Shown here: positions 27,489-35,593 of the stretch, one piece after another | Numbering within the stretch: position 1 is the first letter of the stretch | How the letters are laid out: every line of letters begins with the position of its first letter | Source of the DNA: Staphylococcus sp. GSSP0090 | GTDB lineage: Bacteria > Bacillota > Bacilli > Staphylococcales > Staphylococcaceae | DNA length: 64,000 bases | Reading direction: 5' to 3' | Assembly: GCF_013391405.1 (NCBI RefSeq) | Contig: NZ_JACBFD010000016.1 | Coordinates: 17,182-81,181, forward strand | Made by a program: the position numbers and the translations under genes | Notes under the pieces: generated by a model | What the model was told of the DNA's origin: nothing | Database searches by the model: none | Seen by the model: the letters and a program-made list of their open reading frames with translations, nothing else

Positions 27489-27962
27489 TTATAAATTTTC
27501 TAACAATGCTTCTAAGTTATCAAACGTACTATTCATACCTTCTTCAACACCCATATCTAATAGTTGTTGTGCAGCTTTAGGATCTGGTAATACAGCAACT
27601 GAAGTAAGCTTAGCTGTGCCATGCCCCGCTTCTTCTATATAAATCGTATTATGCATTCCAGCCATTTTTGGATCAATATTGCCTGCTTTATCTGCAAAAT
27701 AGTCATTATAATCAATCAGTGTCGGTTGAATCACTTCATTATATTGCGTTACGGTGTAGCTTGTACCTTGTGGTGCCCGTATAGCAAAAAAGGCGTTTCC
27801 TCCTGTTTTTACGTCAAATTCATACACTTCTGTAGTGGCACCTTGTGGGTGAAACCATTTTTCAAATAAATTTTCTTCTGTATAGGCTTTAAAAATTTGT
27901 TCTGCTGTTGCCTTAAATTTTCTAGTAAATATAATTTTATTTTCGTCAATTTTAACACTCAT
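27489..27962 (-). CDS. SRPBCC (AHSA1-like) protein
   Basis: A 157-residue START/Bet v1-fold protein of the AHSA1 type: FTRKFKATAEQIFKAYTEENLFEKWFHPQG at the N-terminus is diagnostic, and the C-terminal helix DMGEVEEGM-like stretch (LLDMGVEEGMNSTFDNLEALLE) closes the cavity. Members bind hydrophobic ligands or act in stress responses; the ligand is unknown. It starts immediately where the upstream HhH gene stops, so the two are co-transcribed and probably translationally coupled. Confidence 0.85.
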   Translation of the reverse strand: MSVKIDENKIIFTRKFKATAEQIFKAYTEENLFEKWFHPQGATTEVYEFDVKTGGNAFFAIRAPQGTSYTVTQYNEVIQPTLIDYNDYFADKAGNIDPKMAGMHNTIYIEEAGHGTAKLTSVAVLPDPKAAQQLLDMGVEEGMNSTFDNLEALLENL

Positions 27963-28556
27963 TTATGATGCTCCTTCATTCATTATGATATAAGATGTAA
28001 TTGATTTAACTTTGGCATCTTTGCGATGACTTGTAAATTCAAACATATCTGCAAAATACATTGTCGTACCATTTTCTAGAATCTGTGTACCATGTAGCGC
28101 CCCATATTTACCATGACTTATATTCATTTTTACATCTATAGATACAATCGGTTCTATATGGTCTTCGAGTTCTTTATAAAATGCATCAAATCCAACTAAT
28201 TGAAATGCATTGACTACTTCCCATTTAAAATCTTCTGCAACCAATGCTTGCAATTTTTCTTTATCTACAAGTGCTGAACCAATAAAAAAATCTAGCATGG
28301 CTCTTCTCTTAGGTGCATTATCACATTTCAAATCACCTGTTAAATGAAACGGTACATCAAATTCATTATTTCTTTTAAAATTCATACCATGTTGATTTAA
28401 GGTATCTTCCAATATATCAATTGCTTTTGGTCCTACACCATGTATAGCTAATAAAGTCGTTCTATCATATTCAGCAACATCTTCTAATGTTTGAATACCT
28501 ATATGATGTAATGCATTTGTTGCTGGCTTCCCTATTTTAGGTAGATTCATAGTCAT
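27963..28556 (-). CDS. Helix-hairpin-helix plus NTF2/SnoaL-like protein
   Basis: A 197-residue two-part protein. Residues 1-60 form a helix-hairpin-helix unit (PKIGKPATNALHHIGIQTLED, then LLAIHGVGPKAIDILEDTL), as found in DNA-binding proteins and stand-alone Firmicutes HhH proteins. Residues about 80-195 look like an NTF2/SnoaL-like cavity domain (AMLDFFIGSALVDKEKLQALV, then YGALHGTQI and YFADMFEF). The joint function is unknown. The start may be the ATG at 28556 or the one at 28550, which is better spaced from AGGGGTG. It is divergent from a padR gene and shares palindromic operators with it. Confidence 0.75.
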   Translation of the reverse strand: MTMNLPKIGKPATNALHHIGIQTLEDVAEYDRTTLLAIHGVGPKAIDILEDTLNQHGMNFKRNNEFDVPFHLTGDLKCDNAPKRRAMLDFFIGSALVDKEKLQALVAEDFKWEVVNAFQLVGFDAFYKELEDHIEPIVSIDVKMNISHGKYGALHGTQILENGTTMYFADMFEFTSHRKDAKVKSITSYIIMNEGAS

Positions 28557-28614
28557 TTCACCCCTTCTTTTAAATTACTATACCCAAATTGAAAAGTACT
28601 TAATGTTCAACCAA

Positions 28615-28679
28615 TTATCTTTCATTATAAGATTGTTGACCTAAATCAAAATATATACTATCTTTTATTATAAGATAGT
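28615..28679. promoter_or_regulatory. Paired palindromic operators, probable PadR sites
   Basis: TATCTTTCATTATAAGAT (28617-28634) and ACTATCTT-N7-AAGATAGT (28657-28679, perfect 8-bp arms) share the core ATCTTTYATTATAAGAT and are 42 bp apart. A TTGACC (28636-28641) lies between them. They flank the promoters of the divergent padR-like and HhH genes. Confidence 0.75.
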
Positions 28680-28694
28680 GAAAAGAGGGATTAC

Positions 28695-29033
28695 ATGTCA
28701 ATATCTGATCAAATGATGAAAGGATTATTAGATGGTGCCATTTTAGGTTTAATTGCACAAGGTGAAACATATGGCTATGAAATATTAGATAAATTAAAAG
28801 CACAACAATTTCCAGAAATCAGTGATGGCAGTATTTATCCAGTGTTACTACGCTTAAATAAAAAAGGCTATGTTACAAGTATTTCTAAAAAATCAATAAC
28901 TGGTGGACCTAAACGTAAATATTATTCAATTACTGAAACTGGTCAAAATGAATTAAATCATTTTAAAGAGAAGTGGCATTATTTAAATAATGGCATGAAT
29001 AATTTGATGAGGAGTGTAAACGATGTTAACTAA
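28695..29033 (+). CDS. PadR-family transcriptional regulator
   Basis: A 112-residue PadR-type winged-helix repressor. MKGLLDGAILGLIAQGETYGYEILDKLKA (about residues 8-36) and the wing motif SDGSIYPVLLRLNKKGYVTS, then GGPKRKYYSITETGQNEL, are characteristic. The ATG at 28695 follows AAAAGAGGGAT. It overlaps the next gene by 11 bp, the common PadR plus membrane-protein pair, in which the regulator controls its own operon in response to envelope or antimicrobial stress. Two copies of a palindromic operator lie immediately upstream. Confidence 0.9.
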   Translation: MSISDQMMKGLLDGAILGLIAQGETYGYEILDKLKAQQFPEISDGSIYPVLLRLNKKGYVTSISKKSITGGPKRKYYSITETGQNELNHFKEKWHYLNNGMNNLMRSVNDVN

Positions 29034-29796
29034 AAAAGCTGAAGATTTTTTACTAAAGTTGCGAATTGAATTATTATTTCGTGGTAAAAACGAAAAAGAT
29101 GTAAATGCAATTGAAGAAGAATTACGAGACCACATCGCCACTGCTGAAGCACAAAACGAAAATGTCGATGACTTATTGAATACACCTATAAAAAAATATG
29201 CAGACACTTTTTCAAAAGAGCTGAATTTAACACAAGGTATTTATAAATATATATTTTACATTATTTCTTTTATGAGTTTTATGGTCATCATTCCTAGAAT
29301 GCTTGATAACTCATTCCAATTAACATTAGCGCTTATACTCTATATACTTTTTATAGTTATAGGTTCTTTGGTATTTATTTTATTCTTTATAAAAAAATTA
29401 ATTATGGCATGGGGAGACAGTAAGAAAACATATATTGCCGTAGGTTGTTCATCTGTAGCCATATTCGGTATTTATATTTTAAGTGAATATTTATTACGTC
29501 ATTATCCAATATTTACGTTTTGGTCACCTAGTCAAACCTCTAATTTTATTGTTGGTATCATACTTTTATTATTAACAATAACAATTTGTTTGCTATTAAA
29601 GAAAAAATATTTTGCGACACTTATTTTAATTCTATGTCTTCCTAACCTAGTAGGTCTCATTTTTACTGGTGGAGATTATACTAATAAAAATTTCTTAATC
29701 ATTTCATCTATTGTGCTAACACTTATCTCTTTATCTTTCATTGTTTATATCGCTGTACAATATTATCGCGAAAAAAAATCAACAGATAAAAATTAA
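29023..29796 (+). CDS. PadR-associated membrane protein with HAAS-like N-terminus
   Basis: A 257-residue protein. The N-terminal soluble part (LLKLRIELLFRGKNEKDVNAIEEELRDHIATAEAQN) resembles the HAAS signal-transducing helical domain that accompanies PadR regulators. It is followed by about six membrane segments (from residue 75 on). It is probably a sensor or partner of the PadR protein encoded just upstream; its exact role is unknown. The start overlaps padR, and a strong terminator follows at 29832. Confidence 0.65.
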   Translation: MLTKKAEDFLLKLRIELLFRGKNEKDVNAIEEELRDHIATAEAQNENVDDLLNTPIKKYADTFSKELNLTQGIYKYIFYIISFMSFMVIIPRMLDNSFQLTLALILYILFIVIGSLVFILFFIKKLIMAWGDSKKTYIAVGCSSVAIFGIYILSEYLLRHYPIFTFWSPSQTSNFIVGIILLLLTITICLLLKKKYFATLILILCLPNLVGLIFTGGDYTNKNFLIISSIVLTLISLSFIVYIAVQYYREKKSTDKN

Positions 29797-29831
29797 ACAT
29801 AAAAATACTACTCTAAAATCAATTCGAACTA

Positions 29832-29880
29832 AAAATAGACCAAGCTATCACACTATTTTGTGAAGGCTTGGTCTATTTTT
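29832..29880 (+). terminator. Terminator of the padR operon
   Basis: AAAATAGACCAAGC pairs with GCTTGGTCTATTTTT, with CACTATTTTGTG in the loop. Confidence 0.85.
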
Positions 29881-30011
29881 GCTTATTTCGGTTAATCGCT
29901 ATGTTAAACAACACTGATTTTTTTATATCCTATCAGCAACCTTTTGGGACAGCACATGCGAGAAGTGGCCTACTGAATTCAAAAAGCTTAGATAATACAC
30001 ACCGAAAACAT

Positions 30012-30051
30012 GAAAAAAACTGTCGGCAAAGTCACTAACTTTGTCGACAGT
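30012..30051 (-). terminator. Terminator of the yceI-like gene
   Basis: On the minus strand ACTGTCGACAAAGT pairs with ACTTTGCCGACAGT and TTTTTTTC follows. It is nearly identical to the hairpin after nreC. Confidence 0.85.
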
Positions 30052-30089
30052 CTAAGTCTTAATTATAATCAAGCCTGCTTCTATACAAT

Positions 30090-30605
30090 TTAGTCTTCTA
30101 ACGCGAATTCTAAACTAACTTGGAACTTCACATCTTTACCAATCATTACGCCGCCAGTTTCAAGTGCTTGGTTAAACGTAATACCGTATTTTTCACGGTT
30201 AATTGAACCATTAACAATAAATCCAACCGTTGTTGCATCGTTCATTGGGTTTTTACTTTGCCCTTCATATGATAAGTCAAAAGTTTCTTCATTTGTTTCG
30301 CCTTTAATTGTTACATTACCAGTAATAGATTTTTCATCTACTTTAGTAATTTCAAATTTGATTTCTGGGTTATTTTCTACATCTAAGAAATCGCCGCTAC
30401 GTAAATGTCCATCACGGTCACTTACACGTGTATCAATAGAGCTTGCATTAATTGTAAAATCACCTTTCAACGTGCTTAAATCATTAATATCTCCATCAAT
30501 GTTTGCATCAAATTCTGTAAATCTACCTTTGATATTTGAAATCATTAAATGTTTTACGGAAAATTCTACTACTGAATGTGCTGGATCAAAATTAAATTTT
30601 GTCAT
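30090..30605 (-). CDS. YceI-family lipid-binding-like protein
   Basis: A 171-residue YceI protein. The beginning FNFDPAHSVVEFSVKHLMISNIKGRF (conserved His in the AHS and VKH motifs) and later STLKGDFTINASSIDTRVSDRDGHLRSGDFLDV are the family's key motifs. The fold is a lipocalin-like barrel that holds polyisoprenoid or similar lipids. No signal peptide is seen, so it is cytoplasmic, unlike E. coli YceI. The ATG at 30605 follows GGAGG. It is monocistronic. Confidence 0.92.
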   Translation of the reverse strand: MTKFNFDPAHSVVEFSVKHLMISNIKGRFTEFDANIDGDINDLSTLKGDFTINASSIDTRVSDRDGHLRSGDFLDVENNPEIKFEITKVDEKSITGNVTIKGETNEETFDLSYEGQSKNPMNDATTVGFIVNGSINREKYGITFNQALETGGVMIGKDVKFQVSLEFALED

Positions 30606-30783
30606 TATGACTATACCTCCAAAGTATTATAAGTTTTATTGATACACTTATTATATCAAGTATATAAAATATATCAAGTGAAAAACTTATATATTTCCTT
30701 CTTAAGTAATTATTCCCATTTTCGAACAAAGTATTCATGAGATCATATAAACGGTGATAAAGCATTTATTAAAAATTTCTACT

Positions 30784-32322
30784 TTAATGCGCTAACATTT
30801 CTTCTTTAATTTCCTTGCTATTGAGCGATGTAGGATAGTAAGTTGGCCAATTATCTAATTCTTTTAATATTTTATCTTTATTGTTGCCAATAAAAATATG
30901 GAAGTGCTCTGTTTTTTTCGGCGCAATATTGTGGTCGCTAAACTGTACATACTTAGGTAAATGACTATGATGACCAACTAATTTATAAGTATATCTCACA
31001 CCTCTGTTACCTTTTTCATATTTTAAAATATCTTTGCCATCATATTTATATTTTCCTGTTTCTTTTTTACCATCTTTTTCAAAAGTGATCGTATTGTCTG
31101 AAATACTAATATGGTTTATATCGGTTTTATAACCTTTTTCATAATAAGATTTGTATGCTTTAGCAGACATTGAATCATCATTTTCTGCTTTATGTTTCAT
31201 AACTTCATCTAATGTACCATCTTTTAAGTAAGGATAAACTGACTGCCAATCGCCTTTATAGTCAGACAAAGTTCTGTCTTTAACTTGGTTATCTTTAAAA
31301 TAGCCGTCTGAGATAGCTTTATCATGTTTATCTTGCGCTTTATCGTCTTTGGTTTGAATAGTATCACTTAATGCTTTATCCATATTTGTGATATTTTTCT
31401 TCATTAATGATTGATAACTCAATGTATGATCTTGTTGCTGTTCTTTATTTAAAGATTCCATATTATAAAATTTTAAAGGTTTGGCATCTGTTTCTTTACG
31501 TATCGTATCTGTAACTTTATTTGAGACATTATCTTCATATAAAATATACTTAGCTCCAGAATCTTTTATTTCTTTTACAATTTTTGACAATGATTTTTGT
31601 GAAGGATCTTCAGCATTCATATTTTGTACACCTTTTTGAACAAAACCATATCTATCTGCAAGATATCCTATAGATTCATGAGATATAAATATTGTATTAC
31701 CTTTTTTCTTTTCAGTAATAGCTTTCAAATCATTATCTATTTCTTCCAAGTCTTTGTTTAATTTTTTATAGTTTTTTTCATAAGTCTGCTTGTGCTTAGG
31801 ATCTTTCTTTATTAATTCATCTTTAATCGCTTTAGCAAATGTTTGATCAAATTTAGGATCTAACCAAACATGTGGATCATAACCACCGTGATGGTGATGT
31901 TCATCGTGATCATGTTCATGTCCTTCATCTTCATGACTATGTTGATCTGTTAGCAATTGAGATTTATCTAATTTATCATCAAGTGCTAATTTTTTATCAT
32001 CTTTTTTAATTGTACTTGCTATTTTTTTAGCAACCGGATCTAAATCATCACCCGTATACAGAAATAAGTCAGCTTTTGATGCGTTAATGATGTCTTTCTG
32101 TGTTGGTTCGTAATTATGTAAATCAGTTCCAGCTGGATAGATAGAATTCACCTCTACGTGCTTACCACCTATTTGTTCAGCAAATGACTTCAAAGGGAAT
32201 ACCGTTGTATTTATTTTAATTTTTTCATCTGATTTTGTATTATCCGAATCACCTTTTCCACAACCAGTTAGAACTACGATGAATGCCAAAACTATAATAC
32301 TCATGTATGTAATTTGTTTCAA
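30784..32322 (-). CDS. adcA: Zinc-binding lipoprotein AdcA with C-terminal ZinT domain
   Basis: A 512-residue lipoprotein whose signal peptide ends at lipobox VLTGC. The first ~310 residues are a ZnuA/AdcA cluster A-I solute-binding domain, with zinc ligands expected at His in DLHNYEPT, in GGYDPHVWLDP and in FISHESIGY. A His/Asp/Glu-rich loop (HEDEGHEHDHDEHHHHGG, about residues 133-150) helps collect zinc. The last ~180 residues are a ZinT domain (YFKDNQVKDRTLSDYKGDWQSVYPYL). It delivers zinc to an AdcBC permease encoded elsewhere. Two Zur-type boxes lie upstream, one overlapping the ribosome binding site, so zinc starvation should induce it. Confidence 0.93.
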   Translation of the reverse strand: MKQITYMSIIVLAFIVVLTGCGKGDSDNTKSDEKIKINTTVFPLKSFAEQIGGKHVEVNSIYPAGTDLHNYEPTQKDIINASKADLFLYTGDDLDPVAKKIASTIKKDDKKLALDDKLDKSQLLTDQHSHEDEGHEHDHDEHHHHGGYDPHVWLDPKFDQTFAKAIKDELIKKDPKHKQTYEKNYKKLNKDLEEIDNDLKAITEKKKGNTIFISHESIGYLADRYGFVQKGVQNMNAEDPSQKSLSKIVKEIKDSGAKYILYEDNVSNKVTDTIRKETDAKPLKFYNMESLNKEQQQDHTLSYQSLMKKNITNMDKALSDTIQTKDDKAQDKHDKAISDGYFKDNQVKDRTLSDYKGDWQSVYPYLKDGTLDEVMKHKAENDDSMSAKAYKSYYEKGYKTDINHISISDNTITFEKDGKKETGKYKYDGKDILKYEKGNRGVRYTYKLVGHHSHLPKYVQFSDHNIAPKKTEHFHIFIGNNKDKILKELDNWPTYYPTSLNSKEIKEEMLAH

Positions 32323-32334
32323 TTATAAAACCTC

Positions 32335-32357
32335 CAAATAGTAATTGTTACGATTTA
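32335..32357. promoter_or_regulatory. Zur box, adcA-proximal
   Basis: A 23-bp element with core GTAATTGTTACGATTTA differs at three positions from the staphylococcal Zur palindrome TAAATCGTAAT-N-ATTACGATTTA. It starts at the adcA ribosome binding site. Confidence 0.75.
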
Positions 32358-32401
32358 TAATTATATGCTTTCTTTTACATAAAAACAATAGCCATTATAA
32401 A

Positions 32402-32424
32402 TTTTTCGTAATTATTACGATTTA
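32402..32424. promoter_or_regulatory. Zur box, adcA-distal
   Basis: The core TCGTAATTATTACGA (32406-32420) is a perfect palindrome, and the 3' flank TTTA also fits the consensus. It lies 67 bp from the proximal box, in the adcA promoter region. Confidence 0.85.
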
Positions 32425-32443
32425 TAATAGGGTAAAATAAAAA

Positions 32444-32487
32444 AGCACAGACAATAAAATCAAAATGTGATTCTACTTGTCTGTGCT
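32444..32487 (-). terminator. Terminator of the dsbA-like operon
   Basis: AGCACAGACAA pairs with TTGTCTGTGCT; on the minus strand TTTTTTATTTTA follows. It is between the dsbA-like gene and the adcA promoter. Confidence 0.85.
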
Positions 32488-32509
32488 CATTGTCAAATTT
32501 AATTAAAAT

Positions 32510-33115
32510 CTAGTTTTTTTCTAATATTTTTTTGTAATTGTCAAAATCATAGGGATCTTCCAGCTTTTCACCATGGACAAAAACAGTAGGTGCCGTTTCA
32601 ATATGGTTCGCTTTATACTGCTTTTGATCCTTTTTAGCTGCTTCCCATGATTTGCTGTTTTCTTTTTTATAGTCATCTTTAATTTGATTTTTAAGCTGTT
32701 CGTTTATTTTAAGCTTATCTATTTGTTGGTCTACTACTTGGTGAGTAATCCATTCTTTTTCTGAATTAGGTTGTTGTTTAAACATTAATTCTTGAAATTT
32801 TAAATATTGATCTGGTGCCAATCTTTTTACGGCATGACCTGCTCTTGAACCAATAATAGAATCATCACCTAAAAAAGCCATATTTACAAATTGATAGTCC
32901 ACTTTATCTTGATCAATATAGTGTTTCTTCAATTTTGGCATCACATTGCTTTCTACTTTTTTACAATAAGGACACTTAAAATCCCCATATTCAATAATCT
33001 TTATTTTTCCATCTGATGTTGTTTTATCGTCTTTATGTATATCTTCTGCGTTTGTACAGCCAGTTGCTATTATAAGTGTAAGCACTAGCATGATAGATAG
33101 CCATGCTTTTTTCAT
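32510..33115 (-). CDS. dsbA: DsbA-like thiol oxidoreductase lipoprotein
   Basis: A 201-residue lipoprotein; its signal peptide ends at IATGC. A thioredoxin fold with inserted helices follows. The active site CPYC is in DFKCPYCKKVES (about residue 52), and the cis-Pro loop is ETAPTVFVHG (about residue 176), where the residue before Pro is Ala rather than the usual Val/Thr. It would oxidise or isomerise thiols on the outer face of the membrane. It follows the DUF4467 lipoprotein gene by 27 bp on the same strand and has its own terminator. S. aureus carries a DsbA lipoprotein in the same neighbourhood. Confidence 0.88.
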   Translation of the reverse strand: MKKAWLSIMLVLTLIIATGCTNAEDIHKDDKTTSDGKIKIIEYGDFKCPYCKKVESNVMPKLKKHYIDQDKVDYQFVNMAFLGDDSIIGSRAGHAVKRLAPDQYLKFQELMFKQQPNSEKEWITHQVVDQQIDKLKINEQLKNQIKDDYKKENSKSWEAAKKDQKQYKANHIETAPTVFVHGEKLEDPYDFDNYKKILEKN

Positions 33116-33142
33116 TTATTACACCTCAATTTCATTTACACT

Positions 33143-33511
33143 TTATTCGTCTATATCCATATTTTCTTCTTTATAGTCAGGGTCATGTTTCTGTAGATAG
33201 CCTTTGGAATTGAAATCTTTGTTGAATGTTGCTTTTCCATCTTTAAATTCATAAGTGTAATAATGCACTTCTTCATCATTTTTAATAGGTTTATAGGCGA
33301 TAATGACAAATTTACCTTTATCATATACATAAATATTGGCATCTTTTTTGTCAAATTTGCGTTCAATATCACCTTTATGTTGATCAGCAAGATTTTTTTG
33401 ATATTGTTGTTGTTTGTTTACTGCTTTATCTATTTTATCTGCATATTTCCCACTACTACATCCAGCAATGATCAATGTAGAGATGACCACTAATGTGATT
33501 AGTTTTTTCAT
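33143..33511 (-). CDS. Cystatin-like-fold lipoprotein (DUF4467)
   Basis: A 122-residue lipoprotein; its signal peptide ends at lipobox IIAGCSSG. The mature part carries IDKAVNKQQQYQKNLADQ, then IYVYDKGKFVIIAYKPIKNDEEVHYYTYEF. This matches a staphylococcal family assigned a cystatin-like fold (DUF4467), function unknown. It is first in a two-gene unit with the dsbA-like gene. The ATG at 33511 follows AGGAGTGAAAT. Confidence 0.75.
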   Translation of the reverse strand: MKKLITLVVISTLIIAGCSSGKYADKIDKAVNKQQQYQKNLADQHKGDIERKFDKKDANIYVYDKGKFVIIAYKPIKNDEEVHYYTYEFKDGKATFNKDFNSKGYLQKHDPDYKEENMDIDE

Positions 33512-33788
33512 ACTTTATTTCACTCCTAAAACGTTCCTCTATTTATATTAAATACTTTCATATACATTATAACCGTAAGTAATATCATACACTGAATTAG
33601 TGAAATGTACTATAGCCTTTTTAAAAGTATCCATAATCTAAGTAGTGCACATTATGTATTAAAAATAAATTTAATGTTAGAGCTTATTTTTTGTAAATCG
33701 TGGTATTTAATAACAAATTTGGTATACTATTTATAAGTTGTCCAATTTAATTTCAAAATAAACATTGCCATTTAAGGAGGCAAACTAT

Positions 33789-35021
33789 ATGTTCTTTGTG
33801 AATCTTACCCCTGAAGAATTCCAAAAATTCACACAAAATCATTTTTCACATTATACACAGTCACGTATTAATTATGAAGCGCAATACAATGCACACTTGT
33901 TAGGTGTTAAAGACGACAATGGCGAAGTTATCGCTGCTGGCATGTTTACGGAAGCACGCGCGCTAAAATTCTTTAAATATTTTTATAGCCAACGCGGACC
34001 TGTTTTAGACTATAACAATATAGCACTGGTGGATTTTTACTTTAGCGAATTAACAAAATATCTTAAACAACACAATTGTCTCTATGTTTTACTTGATCCA
34101 TATATTTTAGAAAACTTACGAACTGCTGATGGCGAAATAAAGCAATCTTACGATAATCGCATGCTTATAAACACTTTAGAAAAATTAGGTTATGAACATC
34201 AAGGTTATCCTGTTGGTTATTCAAAATCGAGCCAAATTCGTTGGTTATCTGTTTTAGATTTAAAAGATAAATCAGAACAACAATTACTTAAAGAGATGGA
34301 CTATCAAACACGTCGTAATATCAAGCGCACTGAAGAAATGGGCGTTAAAGTTCGACAACTTCCTATTGAAGAAACCAATCGTTTTTTCAAACTATTTAAA
34401 ATGGCTGAAGAGAAACATGGTTTCAGTTTCCGTGACGAACCTTACTTTGAACAATTACAAAAGGATTATCAGGGTTATGCTTCAATACAATTAGCATATA
34501 TTGATTTAAGCGAATATGTTAATAGTCTAAAACAAAAATTAGACACATTAAATACCCAAATGAAAGACGTAGAAACTGCACTACAAGAAAGTCCAAATTC
34601 GAAAAAACAAAAAACGAAACAAACACAACTTAATCAACAAATAGCCAGTACACAACGTAAAATTGACGATACCAATCAGACCATTGCAACAGATGGCGCA
34701 ATCTTAGACTTAGCCGCTGCTATTTATATTTATAATGACTACGAAGTATATTATCTATCTAGTGGTTCAAATCCAGACTATAATGCCTATATGGGTGCTT
34801 ATAAGCTACAATGGGAAATGATTAAGTTTGCAAAGGCACATAATATTGATCGTTATAACTTTTATGGTATCACTGGCGATTTTAGTGAAGACGCGATAGA
34901 TTATGGGGTTCAACAATTTAAAAAAGGCTTCAATGCAGATGTGGAAGAATATATTGGAGATTTCGTTAAACCAATCAAACCGTTCCTTTATAAATTAGGA
35001 AAACGTATTGGGAAATTATAA
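33789..35021 (+). CDS. fmhA: FemAB-family aminoacyltransferase FmhA
   Basis: A 410-residue Fem-type peptidyltransferase. Two GNAT-like halves are interrupted by the coiled-coil arm (ideally residues 240-300, EYVNSLKQKLDTLNTQMKDVETALQ with TQLNQQIASTQRKIDDTNQ), the hallmark of the family. Conserved YYLSSGSNPDYNAYMGAYKLQWEMIKFA and RYNFYGITGDF near the end are typical. Fem proteins add glycine or serine from tRNA to the lysine side chain of lipid II; FmhA is a minor member thought to add serine. The ATG at 33789 follows AAGGAGG; the TTG at 33765 is upstream of that site. A strong terminator follows. Confidence 0.85.
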   Translation: MFFVNLTPEEFQKFTQNHFSHYTQSRINYEAQYNAHLLGVKDDNGEVIAAGMFTEARALKFFKYFYSQRGPVLDYNNIALVDFYFSELTKYLKQHNCLYVLLDPYILENLRTADGEIKQSYDNRMLINTLEKLGYEHQGYPVGYSKSSQIRWLSVLDLKDKSEQQLLKEMDYQTRRNIKRTEEMGVKVRQLPIEETNRFFKLFKMAEEKHGFSFRDEPYFEQLQKDYQGYASIQLAYIDLSEYVNSLKQKLDTLNTQMKDVETALQESPNSKKQKTKQTQLNQQIASTQRKIDDTNQTIATDGAILDLAAAIYIYNDYEVYYLSSGSNPDYNAYMGAYKLQWEMIKFAKAHNIDRYNFYGITGDFSEDAIDYGVQQFKKGFNADVEEYIGDFVKPIKPFLYKLGKRIGKL

Positions 35022-35039
35022 ACATACTGCTAAAGTTAT

Positions 35040-35078
35040 AAAAGGTTCAGGACATTTATTGATGTCCTGAACCTTTTT
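35040..35078. terminator. Bidirectional terminator fmhA / ASCH gene
   Basis: AAAAGGTTCAGGACAT pairs perfectly with ATGTCCTGAACCTTTTT across a 6-base loop. Confidence 0.9.
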
Positions 35079-35098
35079 CATGAAAATGCAGCATGTTA

Positions 35099-35473
35099 CT
35101 ATGGAACTAAATGCATCTCAATAGCCAATGCACCCATATTAAGTTCGTCGGTTTGATTATATATTTGATAGATAGATGCCAACTTTTGAGATAGTTGCAT
35201 TTCGTCATTAAAACCAACTTCCTTATTTGAATAATGTTGCAGTAATGCTTGAAATGAATCGTATACTTTAACATTATCCACCACTACCTTCATTCGAGCA
35301 TCAGATGCTAAATTGGTAAATGTTATAAAATCACCTTTTTGCACCGCTTTTCTTTTGTCATCATACAATCTAACTTCTACAGTTTTTGAACCATTATGTA
35401 CTAACTGAAAAGGTTCATCGTATAAACTCATTGAATGTTCTATAAAGCTCCTCACTCCATTTCTATTGATCAT
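35099..35473 (-). CDS. ASCH-domain protein
   Basis: Up to 124 residues with an ASCH (PUA-like) domain: EPFQLVHNGSKTVEVRLYDDKRKAVQKGDFITFTN is diagnostic (about residues 20-54). Such proteins bind RNA or act as small nucleic-acid-related regulators or amidohydrolases; no specific role is known here. The start is uncertain: the ATG at 35473 has no binding site; TGAGGAG stands 16 bases before the ATG at 35434 and only 4 bases before an in-frame ATA, so translation may begin at residue 14 or nearby. Confidence 0.75.
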   Translation of the reverse strand: MINRNGVRSFIEHSMSLYDEPFQLVHNGSKTVEVRLYDDKRKAVQKGDFITFTNLASDARMKVVVDNVKVYDSFQALLQHYSNKEVGFNDEMQLSQKLASIYQIYNQTDELNMGALAIEMHLVP

Positions 35474-35546
35474 ATAATTTAACAGTAAAATACCATAAAT
35501 CTGTAAATTAAAACAGTATATTCAACTCAATCGTTATTTATATAAA

Positions 35547-35578
35547 AACTGCCGGCAACGTACACGCTGTCGACAGTT
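35547..35578 (-). terminator. Terminator of the MFS gene
   Basis: On the minus strand AACTGTCGACAGCGT pairs with ACGTTGCCGGCAGTT (G-T pairs and one mismatch) and TTTATA follows. It belongs to the same family as the hairpins at 7261 and 30012. Confidence 0.8.
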
Positions 35579-35593
35579 ATATTCATTATATAA

